The translations under genes and the position numbers were made by a program. Below, piece after piece: positions 35,478-45,629 of a DNA stretch of 52,971 nt (positions are counted from its first letter, which is position 1; each line of letters begins with the position of its first letter). The notes beneath the pieces are model-generated. The model saw only the letters and a list, made by a program, of their open reading frames with translations. It searched no databases and was not told where the DNA came from. Origin of the DNA: Pirellula sp. (GTDB lineage Bacteria > Planctomycetota > Planctomycetia > Pirellulales > Pirellulaceae); contig JAJTID010000027.1 in the NCBI GenBank assembly GCA_021300155.1, positions 1-52,971 on the forward strand. Reading direction: 5' to 3'.

Positions 35478-38400
35478 CTACCGCAATCGCCAGTCGATGC
35501 GGTTGCTGTAGGCCATCGCTTTGTTGACAATCTGAAAGAGCTTTGGATCGTAAAATGCCAAGTCTTCACGTGTTCGAATCGCATTTGCGCTATCTGTGGG
35601 TGTCGGCGATTGCCCAACAGCATTGAAGTAGGCCAGGACACCATAATTCCAATAGTCATGTCGACTGTGAATCGCTTGCGTGCCTCGCCACTTCCCTTTG
35701 GCTGTCTGTTGCTCGAATGCGACTTTGAGAGAACCATCCAATCGCGTATCCAGTCGTTCCAATCTCAATTCATACTGCTGCCAAACATTCTTGGGTCGAT
35801 TCTCCCAATCAGGATCCACAGGCCGAGTCGCGGCAATTTTGTAGATAGCGTCCGCCAGCAAATAGATTAAATGACTATTCTCTCTTAAGGTCGCTTCACG
35901 CGATTCTACAAGGTTCTCTTCGCCGACAACGATTAAATTGAACTCGGGAGAGTATTCCAAGTACCGCGGTTTGTCTTTGAATCGATCCCTTACGAATTCG
36001 AAAAACGACTCAGGCGGTGCGGACACCGAGACATTCAATTCTTTTTGGCTCGCTGCCTCTGATGCGGAATGGACAGAAGTGAATTGGACAGGCAGTACGG
36101 GGAACGTCCGCGTGGCTTGGACGACAGCGACGTTGGACTTCGTCTTCGTGGCATCCGATAGCGACGCGGAATTAGTCGCGGGTAACAGATGTTTGACAAA
36201 GTAGTCATGCATTCGTCGCGAACCATACGCACCACCCATTCCATGCCCGCCATTAGGAACCACAAGTAAATCAAAATCCTTGTCAGCCCTTATAAGTGCA
36301 TCTGCAACACGCATCGTGGACTCTGGCGGCACGTTGGTGTCCATCTCACCAACAATCAACAACAACTTTCCTTGAAAGCGATGTGCGTTATCGACGTTGG
36401 AGCATTCCGCGTAGTGTGGGCCGACGGGATATCCCATCCATTGCTCATTCCAAGAAGCTTTGTCTAATCGATTGTCATGGCAACCGCAGGCAGCCACCGC
36501 TACTTTGTAGAACTCAGGATGGAACAGAACAGCACCTGCCGCGTTTTGTCCACCAGCAGAGGTTCCATAGATACCGACTCGCGATAGATCCATCTCCGGA
36601 TACTTGGCAGCTGCTGACTGCATCCAGAGAATACGATCTGGGAAGCCAGCATCCTTGAGATTCTTCCAACAGACATCATGAAAAGCTTTCGATCGGTTGG
36701 CCGTTCCCATGCCATCGATCTTGACAACGATGAATCCTAATCGCGTCAACGATTCGTAACGCACGCTCGGACTGAACGTTTTAGGAACATACGAACTTTG
36801 CGGACCCGCATAGATGTCTTCAATCACGGGATACTTTTTGGTTGGATCAAAGTCTTTCGGACGACAGATGATTCCCCAAATATCGGTTGTTCCATCACGT
36901 CCTTTCGAAACGAAGACTTCAGGTGCCGACCAACCGCTTGCCTTCAGCTCCGATATATCTGACGTTTCTAGATCGCAAACTTTGCCACCGTCGGACACAC
37001 GGCGTAGCTCTGTGATTGGAGCTTGGTCAACGCGAGAATAGGTGTCGATCACAAAATCTCGATTTGGCGAAAACTGAATCGAGTGATTCCCATTCCCTTC
37101 GGTAAGCCAAGTCAGCGCCCCCGTGTCGAGCGATACATAGCCGTAATGGACAAGGTAGGGATCTTGGCCATCTCGTCCACTTGCGCTAAACCAAACGATT
37201 CTGTTTGATTCGTCGATCGACTCCACGCTTCGAACGACGATTCCCTTGGGTGTGAGGACACGCTTTTCCTTACCTGTTTCCGCATCTACAAGAATGAGCT
37301 GCCGCCATCCATATTTTTCGGTAGCATACAAGATTTCGTTTGAGTCGTTCAGCCATTGAACTGTCAAGAGTTTCTGATTCTCGGTGTGGGCCGTCCAAAC
37401 GAATGTATCGGTTCTCTCGTCAATAATGTTTCGAGTGCTTCCGTTTTGAGTACGAACCTCGATCATCCGAAATCGTTGATGGCCACGATCTGTCTGCTCA
37501 TAGGTAAACGTCGAGCCATCTTTACAAAACCGAATACGAGGTCGCAACCACTCATGCTCGAATAGACCAACGGTAGGTTTAATTTGTTCGCGATTGTCGA
37601 CTCGAAACAAGTTCAATTCATACGTTGGGAATGGATCGCCAGGTAAAACGTAAGGTCGAGTTTCTAAAAGAGCACGGCCACCATCTGCAGGTGAAGATCG
37701 AATCCAATGTACAGGCTTCTTCTCAACAGTCTTTTCTCGAAACACAACCACGACACTTGAGTCGGGTGACCAAGCGAGTTGCCCATAAACATCCGAAGCA
37801 CTTCCATCTTTACTGAGCACCACGCGTTCATCGTTTTCCGTCCGATAGATGACCACATTATGATCTTCCACCGATGCTCGCCATTTTCCATCGGGAGACA
37901 TGGACTCGCGGGATCTACCATTACCAGATGGTGAGCGACGTCGTGCAGGTGGATCGGACGTTAATGGTCTTCCGTCGATCACGATAGTTGTGTGGCTATC
38001 CTGGGCAGTGACTTCGCCGAGACTTTCACCTTTCGTATTTTCGATTCTCCATCGATGCCCGCCAAAGGTATGTTGGTCTCTGGATACAGCTGCTGGAATC
38101 TTTCCATAGCTAGTCTTTTGACCATCGCCATTGATCCAGAAGATCTCAATCGGCTCCTTCATTTTGTTTTCAAAAGTTATCGAACTATCTTCACCATTGG
38201 CTTGGGAGCTTGATCGGCTACGATTCTCGTTTCCTTCAACGGGCGATTTAGCAGTTTTAGGTTTCTCTACTTCTTGAAGCGTCTTTTGATCCCAACGATA
38301 CGCCGTGTCCGATCCGATCAACAACCATGACCGGTCGGCACTCAGGTACTCCAATCGGTTGATAGGCAAGTGCGTTTGGCGCGTGGACGGTCCCATAGCG

Positions 38401-38729
38401 TTTGCGACAGCTTGATGATCAAACGCTGGATCACGCGTGCCTTTGGCGGCATCCACGACAATGAACTCTTGCCCCCCATCAGGAAGTTCATTCCGATACC
38501 AGAACATTTGCGTTCCCTCAATCCAATTAGGGACCACGCGACTGCGATACACTTTCCCACCGCCGCGCGTTGCCCGATTTCGTTCTTGAGGGGATTCCGG
38601 TTGCTCGTGGGCGTATAAGTCACCATCGTCCTCTAACACATTTGCCGACCACACTATGGGTGCGACGAGGCCGATCGAAAGGAAAACAAGAAGCGACCAG
38701 AACGAATAGGATGTTTTTAAGTCAAACAT
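35478..38729 (-). CDS. Exported prolyl oligopeptidase-family (S9) peptidase with long C-terminal extension
   Basis: A 1083-residue exported peptidase. The signal peptide (MFDLKTSYSFWSLLVFLSIG) defines the start at 38729; 45 more codons upstream have no signal. A DPP IV-type beta-propeller precedes the catalytic domain, with nucleophile Ser724 in YGTSAGGQ and a likely His in NGGHGMGG. A further ~230 residues follow the hydrolase, with a start like TRTFPVLPVQFTS and an ending near MAYSNRIDWRLR, that match no domain I know. The family removes dipeptides or oligopeptides from proteins. It is followed by the EEP protein and divergent from the DUF1549 gene. Confidence 0.83.
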   Translation of the reverse strand: MFDLKTSYSFWSLLVFLSIGLVAPIVWSANVLEDDGDLYAHEQPESPQERNRATRGGGKVYRSRVVPNWIEGTQMFWYRNELPDGGQEFIVVDAAKGTRDPAFDHQAVANAMGPSTRQTHLPINRLEYLSADRSWLLIGSDTAYRWDQKTLQEVEKPKTAKSPVEGNENRSRSSSQANGEDSSITFENKMKEPIEIFWINGDGQKTSYGKIPAAVSRDQHTFGGHRWRIENTKGESLGEVTAQDSHTTIVIDGRPLTSDPPARRRSPSGNGRSRESMSPDGKWRASVEDHNVVIYRTENDERVVLSKDGSASDVYGQLAWSPDSSVVVVFREKTVEKKPVHWIRSSPADGGRALLETRPYVLPGDPFPTYELNLFRVDNREQIKPTVGLFEHEWLRPRIRFCKDGSTFTYEQTDRGHQRFRMIEVRTQNGSTRNIIDERTDTFVWTAHTENQKLLTVQWLNDSNEILYATEKYGWRQLILVDAETGKEKRVLTPKGIVVRSVESIDESNRIVWFSASGRDGQDPYLVHYGYVSLDTGALTWLTEGNGNHSIQFSPNRDFVIDTYSRVDQAPITELRRVSDGGKVCDLETSDISELKASGWSAPEVFVSKGRDGTTDIWGIICRPKDFDPTKKYPVIEDIYAGPQSSYVPKTFSPSVRYESLTRLGFIVVKIDGMGTANRSKAFHDVCWKNLKDAGFPDRILWMQSAAAKYPEMDLSRVGIYGTSAGGQNAAGAVLFHPEFYKVAVAACGCHDNRLDKASWNEQWMGYPVGPHYAECSNVDNAHRFQGKLLLIVGEMDTNVPPESTMRVADALIRADKDFDLLVVPNGGHGMGGAYGSRRMHDYFVKHLLPATNSASLSDATKTKSNVAVVQATRTFPVLPVQFTSVHSASEAASQKELNVSVSAPPESFFEFVRDRFKDKPRYLEYSPEFNLIVVGEENLVESREATLRENSHLIYLLADAIYKIAATRPVDPDWENRPKNVWQQYELRLERLDTRLDGSLKVAFEQQTAKGKWRGTQAIHSRHDYWNYGVLAYFNAVGQSPTPTDSANAIRTREDLAFYDPKLFQIVNKAMAYSNRIDWRLR

Positions 38730-39146
38730 GCAAGGATCAAATATCTGGGGATCGATAAAGCGAACGAGTGCTGGGGCGATTATAACCTCGAGTAGAAAGC
38801 GTCCTACGGATAAATGGGGCAGACGACGAACTGAAGTAGGGTCGCTAATCGAAATCGATAGCAAATGGTGGTTTTCTGCGTGCCCTGCTTACCGTTCGAA
38901 AAACAGGGCAACTCCAATACATGATCAATTAGTACTTTTGTGACCCGACAGATGAAAGGCTGGAAGCCTATCCCATATGGCAATTGGGAAAAATAACTCC
39001 ACGGTGCCTCGAACGGACGTTATGATAGAGGCTCCTCCCGTTGTTTTTCTCACTAGGCAGTTGGTTTTGGAACGATTCTCGGTTTCACTTTGAATTGTCT
39101 CCCGCCGTTCTGTCTCCCACCTACATCTCTCTATCGCGGATCCGGT
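38730..39146. promoter_or_regulatory. Divergent intergenic region with a 7-bp hairpin
   Basis: This separates the S9 peptidase (minus) and DUF1549/DUF1553 (plus) genes, so promoters for both should lie here. TGCCCTG (38881-38887) pairs with CAGGGCA (38904-38910) around a 16-nt loop. No -35/-10 pair could be assigned with confidence and no small gene is supported. Confidence 0.35.
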
Positions 39147-42100
39147 ATGGATTTTAAACGGAGCAACCTCAGTTGCGTTAGCTTACGTGCACGAAGCGCC
39201 TTATTGTTGATCGAATTGCTTTTTGCATGCAATTTTTCTTTAGAAGCGAATGCAGACGATGAGGCTGCCAAACGAATTGAGTTTTTCGAAAATCGAATCC
39301 GCCCGGTGCTGGTCGAACATTGCTACGAATGCCATTCGTCAACGTCCAAAGGTCTTAAAGGTGGACTGTTTGTCGATTCCTCCAAAGGGCTTCGGATGGG
39401 TGGAGACTCTGGTCCTGCCATCACCCTAGGGGACAGCAAAGCAAGTTTATTGATGCAAGCGATCCGTTACGAATCTACCGAGATGCCGCCGAAAGGTAAG
39501 CTATCGGACTCGGTGATTGCAGATTTCGCGCAATGGATTGATTCCGGAGCGACGGACCCACGAATCGATGAATCGCCTGTTGAAAAGAACTCGATCAATA
39601 TCGAGAAGTTTCGTAGCTTCTGGTCCTTCGTTCCTCCCCAAAAGCCCACCATCCCCGTCGTCACTCAAACCGATTGGCCGATCAATCCGATCGATCATTT
39701 TGTTCTTGCGGAGTTGGAAAAGCGCGGGCTACGTCCTGTTCCAGCAGCGGAGAAGCGGGCGTTGATACGACGAGCAACTTTTGACTTGACGGGGCTTCCT
39801 CCAACGCCGGCGGAAGTCGAGTCGTTTCTCGCGGACACCGAACCTACTGCCTTCGAAAAAGTGGTAGAGCGTTTGTTGCGATCTCCCGCTTATGGAGAGA
39901 GGTGGGGCAGGTATTGGTTGGACGTAGCTCGATACTCGGAAGATCAAGCGCATACTTTTAGCGTGACGCCGAACACGAATGGTTTTCGGTATCGCGACTG
40001 GGTCATCTCTGCGATGAATTCCGACATGCCCTACGATCTGTTTGTCAAGCGCCAAATCGCCGGAGACTTAGTCGCAACGAATGACGAAGAGCGTTTTGAA
40101 CAACTTCCAGCGCTCGGTTACTTTGGTCTCGGTGCTCAATACTATAAAAACTCAGATGCAGCCAAAGCTGCGGCGGATGAATTGGACGATCGTATTGACA
40201 CGCTCACACGCGGCTTCCTCGGGTTGACCGTATCCTGTGCACGTTGCCACGACCACAAATTCGATCCGATTCCTCAACAAGACTACTATTCGCTAGCGGG
40301 AATCTTTCAAAGCTCAAAACTTCACACTGCACCTTTGGTTCCGCAGCCGGACGTCGATATGTATCAAAAGCATCAAAAGCAGATCAAGGAATTGGAAAAA
40401 GAAATTGCCCAAGTTATTGCGTCCGTTGGCCCACGTGCTCGTGAAGCAGAAGTTGAAAGGATCGCAGCTTACATGATCGCAGTTTCGAAGACCCAGCGTC
40501 TGAAGGAACCGGCAAACCTAGGAAAAATCTCGGAAGAGGCAGGTCTTAATGCCAAGACGCTTAAGCGTTGGGGCGAGTTCCTAGGTAAAGATGAAACCCG
40601 AAGCATTCCTACGCTGGCGGCATGGTACGAGGCAGTCGATGCGATCCCACCTGAAGATTCGAAGGCGAGCACTTCAGAACAGTGGGTGGCACCCGCATCG
40701 TTGGTATCTGCTTCGAACAAATTTCAGCGTTACGCCTCACTCCTTCTTCGTCAGCGAGACGCAAAACTGACTGCGGATGAAAAACAGGAGCTAGCGCAGT
40801 ATGTCGATCCAGGAAATTCGATCTTCCGGAGTGCACCGGTCACCAAGAGCGAGCCAACTGTCTCGATTGATGTTGATATCACTGGTGCAAAGCGATTGTT
40901 TCTGGTCGTTTCCGATGGCGATAATGGGATCAGTTGCGATCACGCGGATTGGGCTGAGCCAGTATTGGTCATGGAAGGTGGTGCGGAGCTAAAGCTGACA
41001 GAGATTAAGTGGCGAGAAACCAAGACGAGTTTCGGTGAAGTTCACGTTGACCAAAATGTGAATGGTCAACAAATTCGTATCGGAGGAACAACCTATCGAT
41101 TCGGTCTCGGCACGCACGCAACGTCGATGATCTCTTACGATCTTCCGGACGGTGCTCGCCGGTTCCGAGCCATCGGAGGGCTGGACAACAGCGGAACCGA
41201 TCAAGAAGGTGATTGTGGCAAAAATGCTAGGATTCAATTCAGTGTTTACACGGAGACACCTCGCGATTTCGCAACAACTCAACCTAACTTGCTAGCGAGT
41301 TTGTTCGGCGAAAAGGGGCTGTTCGTCGTTGACGAAGCGCAAATGGAAAAGCTCCTTTCCCCCGAACTTTCCGAGCAATTGTCAGATAAGCGTGAGTCCC
41401 TCCAACAATTGAAGAAGACTGCACCCGCGATGTATCCGACGGCTCACGTGATAGCGGAATCCAAGCCAGCCGACATGAAGATTTTCATTCGTGGGAATCC
41501 GGCGAACCAAGGGGAGGTTGCTCCGCGTCGTTTCCTTCGTATCCTTTCCGAAAACGAACCAAAGTCCTACTCTGAAGGAAGTGGGCGGCGGGAATTGGCC
41601 GAATCGATTGCCTCGAAAGATAACCCACTCACCGCCAGAGTGATGGTCAACCGAATTTGGCAACATCACTTCGGGACGGGCATCGTTGGCACACCTGATA
41701 ACTTTGGTGCATTGGGTGAAAAACCAACCCATCCCGAACTGCTGGATTATATGACTCATCAGTTTTTAGATAGTGGTTGGTCACTCAAGACGATGCATCG
41801 AGAAATCATGCTCTCGGCAACCTACCAAGTAAGCACGCAGCAGAATGAAGACAACATGAATATCGATGCCGACAATCGATATCTATGGCGTATGAATCGA
41901 AGGCGTTTGGAGGTAGAGGCATGGCGAGACGCGTTGCTTTCTGTGTCCGGTAAACTCGATTCTCACATGGAAGGAGCCTCGACCAACTTAGCCGATCCAA
42001 AGAATTCGCGACGTACGGTGTATGCCTTTATCAGTCGCCATGAATTGAACAGTATGCTTCGTTTGTTCGATTTCCCTGATGCGAACATCACGGCTTCCAC

Positions 42101-42404
42101 TCGAGCTGAAACAACCGTTCCACAGCAACAGCTCTTTGTGTTGAACAGTCCTTTCATGATCGAGCAGGCCAAAGCCTTTGCCAAACGATTGAAGATGGAG
42201 GCAGGCGACGATATTGATGCACGAGTTCGCTATGCATTCAACCTGGCTTTCAGCCGTCCTGTTGGTGACGTTGAACTGAAATTGGCCAATCAGTATCTTG
42301 ACGGCGCGAGTCACGATTCCGAGAAAGAAAAAAACACGATGGACCGTTGGGAGCGTTACGCCCAAGTCATTCTCGGCAGCAATGAATTTATGTACTTGGA
42401 TTAA
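39147..42404 (+). CDS. DUF1549/DUF1553 planctomycete protein with PSCyt1 cytochrome-like domain and NPCBM
   Basis: A 1085-residue exported protein. A signal-like N-terminus is followed by the PSCyt1 domain with CYECH (Cys59, Cys62, His63), a heme c-type motif, ending near YESTEMPPKGK. DUF1549 follows, with a second CxxCH, CARCHDHKFDP (364-368). A central segment of ~140 residues (about 580-715) resembles NPCBM carbohydrate-binding modules, with TTYRFGLGTHA. DUF1553 completes the protein (TARVMVNRIWQHHFG). The start at 39147 follows a GGATCC stretch; the preceding 19 codons lack a signal. DUF1501 is the next gene. The pair is a planctomycete hallmark linked to surface glycan use; the chemistry is unproven. 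Confidence 0.9.
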   Translation: MDFKRSNLSCVSLRARSALLLIELLFACNFSLEANADDEAAKRIEFFENRIRPVLVEHCYECHSSTSKGLKGGLFVDSSKGLRMGGDSGPAITLGDSKASLLMQAIRYESTEMPPKGKLSDSVIADFAQWIDSGATDPRIDESPVEKNSINIEKFRSFWSFVPPQKPTIPVVTQTDWPINPIDHFVLAELEKRGLRPVPAAEKRALIRRATFDLTGLPPTPAEVESFLADTEPTAFEKVVERLLRSPAYGERWGRYWLDVARYSEDQAHTFSVTPNTNGFRYRDWVISAMNSDMPYDLFVKRQIAGDLVATNDEERFEQLPALGYFGLGAQYYKNSDAAKAAADELDDRIDTLTRGFLGLTVSCARCHDHKFDPIPQQDYYSLAGIFQSSKLHTAPLVPQPDVDMYQKHQKQIKELEKEIAQVIASVGPRAREAEVERIAAYMIAVSKTQRLKEPANLGKISEEAGLNAKTLKRWGEFLGKDETRSIPTLAAWYEAVDAIPPEDSKASTSEQWVAPASLVSASNKFQRYASLLLRQRDAKLTADEKQELAQYVDPGNSIFRSAPVTKSEPTVSIDVDITGAKRLFLVVSDGDNGISCDHADWAEPVLVMEGGAELKLTEIKWRETKTSFGEVHVDQNVNGQQIRIGGTTYRFGLGTHATSMISYDLPDGARRFRAIGGLDNSGTDQEGDCGKNARIQFSVYTETPRDFATTQPNLLASLFGEKGLFVVDEAQMEKLLSPELSEQLSDKRESLQQLKKTAPAMYPTAHVIAESKPADMKIFIRGNPANQGEVAPRRFLRILSENEPKSYSEGSGRRELAESIASKDNPLTARVMVNRIWQHHFGTGIVGTPDNFGALGEKPTHPELLDYMTHQFLDSGWSLKTMHREIMLSATYQVSTQQNEDNMNIDADNRYLWRMNRRRLEVEAWRDALLSVSGKLDSHMEGASTNLADPKNSRRTVYAFISRHELNSMLRLFDFPDANITASTRAETTVPQQQLFVLNSPFMIEQAKAFAKRLKMEAGDDIDARVRYAFNLAFSRPVGDVELKLANQYLDGASHDSEKEKNTMDRWERYAQVILGSNEFMYLD

Positions 42405-42408
42405 TACC

Positions 42409-43839
42409 ATGCAGTATCACCATATCAAAAAAAATCACGACCTGATGTTTGTTTCACGCCGCGAGATGTTGCATCGATTCGGTACTGGACTGGGTGCCTT
42501 GGGACTAGCGGGCCTGGTTGCCAACGATGCGGTTCATGCGAATCCAGGACCGGGTGTAGCATCTTCAAACCCGCTTGCTGCTAAGCCACCGATGTTTGCT
42601 CCAAGGGCAAAGAGAATCATTCACCTTTTCATGAACGGTGGGCCTAGCCAAGTCGATACGTTTGATCCGAAACCGATGCTGACCAAATACGATGGCCAAC
42701 GCCCTCCTGCGGCTGATTTGAAAACGGAACGAAAAACAGGCGGACTGATGAAGTCGCCGTTTCGTTTCGATAAGCATGGCCAGTCGGGAATAGAAATCAG
42801 TGAGCTCTTTCCCCATCTCAGTCGGCGTGCTGATGATCTGTGTGTGATCCGATCGATGCATACGAACATTCCCAATCATGAACCGTCATTGTTGATGATG
42901 ACTAGCGGAGAAACCCAGCCAACACGTCCTTCGATGGGCTCGTGGTTACTGTATGGATTGGGGACGGAAAATGAAAACCTACCTGGCTTTGTCGTTTTAT
43001 GCCCTGGGAAACCGGTAGTTGGCCCGGCATTATGGGGCAATCGATTCTTGCCGGGGATCTATCAAGGTGCTCAGATCAACAATTCAAAAATGGATCCGCA
43101 AACTGTCATCCGCGACATCAACAATTCAGCCATCACTTCGGAAGCTCAACGCGAGCAACTAGACCTGCTCAAGGCGATGAACGAGATGCATCTCGCGGAA
43201 CGCGGGGGACGTGATAATCCGCTTGAATCGAGAATCCAGTCGATGGAAATGGCTTTTCGGATGCAGACCGAAGCGCAAGATGTTTTCGACCTGAATCGCG
43301 AAACACAAGCGACTCGGGACGCGTATGGTAAGGGGCAATTTGCAGACGGTTGCCTGGCCGCTCGACGATTGGTCGAACGGGGCGTTCGAATGGTTCAAGT
43401 ATTCTATGGGGATGGCCAACCGTGGGATGATCATGACAACATCGCTAGCCATGCGGACAAAGCGAAAGCTGTGGATCAACCCATCGCGGCGCTGATCGAC
43501 GACCTGAAGGCACGCGGGTTGTTCGAAGACACGTTGATTCTTTGGGGGGGTGAGTTCGGGCGGACTCCCGTTTCCGAAGGAGCCAAAGGGCGTGATCACA
43601 ACAATCACGGCTTCAGTGTTTGGCTAGCAGGTGGCGGAGTGCGTGGTGGAATGACTTACGGAGCAACGGATGAGTTCGGTTTTGCTGCTGTTGAAAACAA
43701 AGTCCACGTGCACGACCTACATGCCACCATCTTGCATTTGATGGGAATCGACCATGAGAAACTGACGTACCGTTATTCAGGTCGAGACTTCCGTTTGACC
43801 GACGTCCACGGAAGAGTGGTGCACGACATTATCGCCTGA
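42409..43839 (+). CDS. DUF1501 protein with Tat-type signal
   Basis: A 476-residue DUF1501 protein. The N-terminus VSRREMLHRFGTGLGALGL is a twin-arginine signal. The sulfatase/phosphatase-like fold is suggested by HLFMNGGPSQVDTFDPKP, then RSMHTNIPNHEP, and the C-terminal block LWGGEFGRTPVSEGAKGRDH with DHNNHGF. The start at 42409 lies 4 nt after the DUF1553 stop, so the genes are tightly coupled. An internal ATG at 42445 would still keep the RR motif. Known only as a partner of DUF1549/DUF1553 genes; enzymatic activity is not established. Confidence 0.9.
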   Translation: MQYHHIKKNHDLMFVSRREMLHRFGTGLGALGLAGLVANDAVHANPGPGVASSNPLAAKPPMFAPRAKRIIHLFMNGGPSQVDTFDPKPMLTKYDGQRPPAADLKTERKTGGLMKSPFRFDKHGQSGIEISELFPHLSRRADDLCVIRSMHTNIPNHEPSLLMMTSGETQPTRPSMGSWLLYGLGTENENLPGFVVLCPGKPVVGPALWGNRFLPGIYQGAQINNSKMDPQTVIRDINNSAITSEAQREQLDLLKAMNEMHLAERGGRDNPLESRIQSMEMAFRMQTEAQDVFDLNRETQATRDAYGKGQFADGCLAARRLVERGVRMVQVFYGDGQPWDDHDNIASHADKAKAVDQPIAALIDDLKARGLFEDTLILWGGEFGRTPVSEGAKGRDHNNHGFSVWLAGGGVRGGMTYGATDEFGFAAVENKVHVHDLHATILHLMGIDHEKLTYRYSGRDFRLTDVHGRVVHDIIA

Positions 43840-43894
43840 TGAGGCGTCCTTGATCGCGAAAAGCAAATGAAAACATACAAACCCGACGTGTGAG

Positions 43895-44078
43895 TTTGAA
43901 GTTGCGCTATTTTGAAGTCCAGCTTAAGAAATTAGGCTCGCGCTCAGTGAAATGGTGCTCGTAATCGTACTCGCAAGACTGAATTCGAGCACGAGCATCG
44001 TCGTCGACCGAGCAGGAGTACGAGCGCTGAAAACCTACGAATGACGCACCTCGAATCCCCAATTGCGCAACTTCGAAA
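43895..44078. repeat. Intergenic element with ~13-bp terminal inverted repeats
   Basis: TTTGAAGTTGCGC (43895-43907) and GCGCAACTTCGAAA (44065-44078) are inverted repeats apart from one extra base. Between them lie further imperfect inverted pieces: GTGCTCG (43955-43961) with CGAGCAC (43986-43992), and CGTACTC (43966-43972) with GAGTACG (44016-44022). It resembles a small MITE- or REP-like element. Tracts rich in GAGTACGAG/GAGCACGAG recur, from memory, in the intergenic space of Rhodopirellula-type genomes; a minus-strand frame across it (43907-44089) is unlikely to be a gene. Confidence 0.55.
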
Positions 44079-44122
44079 AGCGCGAGCAAGGGATTATCTA
44101 TTGGTTCAGAGCTAGCCCGAGG

Positions 44123-45496
44123 CTACCTTTGTCGTTCCCATGTTTCGCCACGCTTGTAGCGTTTAGCGCGTTCGATCCATTCTTCGTTCTTGGCCAATGC
44201 GATGACTTTGTCTAGAACAACGTCGAACTCTTCTTTGTGTGGATTGCGAACATTGCGATGGTGCGCCAATTCCACAATGGTTTCGCAAGCGATCTGCGAC
44301 AATTCGGGTTCATCGAGAAACGGACGAACGAACCGCATCGACTCGACATCGTATGCGGTTCTCGTGCGATTGATGACTGCTGTCTTCTCCTCGAGGTTTC
44401 GTGCTTCCTTCATCGCTTGCTTCATCCGCTCCAAACGTTGTTTGTCGTTTCGGTTATCACGATTGGCACAGACCTTGACGAAGGCCGCAAAGGCTTGCCG
44501 CCGCTCCGCATCGTCTTTGGTGTCGTTCGCAATCTTGAGCAGAGTATCCGCAGGGCTCGCATCAGGCCATTTGCTGAGTGCATCGATTCCGAATGCTCGT
44601 CGAGAAACGTCGCTGCTTGTAGCGATGTCTGCCACAAAGCTAATGAGTCGTTTGCCGCCGACTCGACCGACCAGCGACATCAGTTCATCGCGTTGACTGG
44701 CATCAACCGTATTCAGAACGGCAATCAACGCATTGCCGCGTTCATCTTCGTTGCTGATTCGTTTGCAGATTTCTGCGATGTTACGTTCTGCATTGTTTCG
44801 TTCGTTACCACGCGAAGACTTGAGCAACCCAGGTAAAATGGCTGCCAGTTGCTCGGGTTGTCCAATTTGACCAAGAGCATTCATGGCAGCGGTTCTCACC
44901 GCACTATCATCGTCCGTAGTCGCTGCGATGATGACTGGAGCTTCGCTGGTTGCACGACGTGCAGCAAGGATCTCGATCAACTTACTTCGAACCTCCGGTT
45001 TGGCGGACTTGGATTCCATTCCGATCTTTTCAGAGACAGTAGCGCCGGCCATTCGAATCAACGCAGAAGCTGAAGCCTTTTGTTCCAGATTCGTTCCTTT
45101 CTGCAATGCGTTGATAAGACTCGGGAATTCAGCCAAGCTACCGATTTCTCCGAGTGCTATCAAAGCGGCTACACGAACGGACTCTTGCTTGTTCGTAAGC
45201 TGTTCTAGCACGGCAGGTTTTGCAGCAACATCGCCTCGGTCACCGAGAGCCGAGATCAATGCAGTTTGAGCTTCCGGCTCAAGCTTTGGCAATTGAGCGG
45301 CAAACGTCTTTGTGTTCTCTGAACCCTTCGCAGAAGTGCGGATCACTTCCAGTCCGGCGGCACGAAACTCATGGTCTGAATTGCTGAGCAGTTTGACGAC
45401 CTGCGTTACCAGGGCATCGTTATCCGCTTGTACGTTCGGCGGGCTTGAGCAAAGGGCGATAGCTATTGGGATCCAAAAAAGGCTGCGAATTTTCAT
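44123..45496 (-). CDS. Exported HEAT-repeat protein (large)
   Basis: A 457-residue protein with a signal peptide (LFWIPIAIALCSSPPNVQA). The rest is built from HEAT/PBS-lyase-type repeats, for example ESVRVAALIALGEIGSLAEF and DDSAVRTAAMNALGQIGQPE, which form an alpha-solenoid scaffold. The last ~100 residues are charged and lack clear repeats (EEWIERAKRYKRGETW). It follows a smaller HEAT-repeat gene and a Gfo/Idh/MocA gene on the same strand, so the three may form an operon. It probably acts as a binding platform; the partner is unknown. Confidence 0.82.
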   Translation of the reverse strand: MKIRSLFWIPIAIALCSSPPNVQADNDALVTQVVKLLSNSDHEFRAAGLEVIRTSAKGSENTKTFAAQLPKLEPEAQTALISALGDRGDVAAKPAVLEQLTNKQESVRVAALIALGEIGSLAEFPSLINALQKGTNLEQKASASALIRMAGATVSEKIGMESKSAKPEVRSKLIEILAARRATSEAPVIIAATTDDDSAVRTAAMNALGQIGQPEQLAAILPGLLKSSRGNERNNAERNIAEICKRISNEDERGNALIAVLNTVDASQRDELMSLVGRVGGKRLISFVADIATSSDVSRRAFGIDALSKWPDASPADTLLKIANDTKDDAERRQAFAAFVKVCANRDNRNDKQRLERMKQAMKEARNLEEKTAVINRTRTAYDVESMRFVRPFLDEPELSQIACETIVELAHHRNVRNPHKEEFDVVLDKVIALAKNEEWIERAKRYKRGETWERQR

Positions 45497-45629
45497 TGTG
45501 GTAAAACTTTGTAGAGGTGGGAGAGAGTGATTCTGATGTGTGGCACTAGTGCTAAGCTTGCTTGCTCACGACCTAAACTAGTACCCCATGCTATGGGCCA
45601 TCGACTTGACTATGCAATTCGACGCGAAT

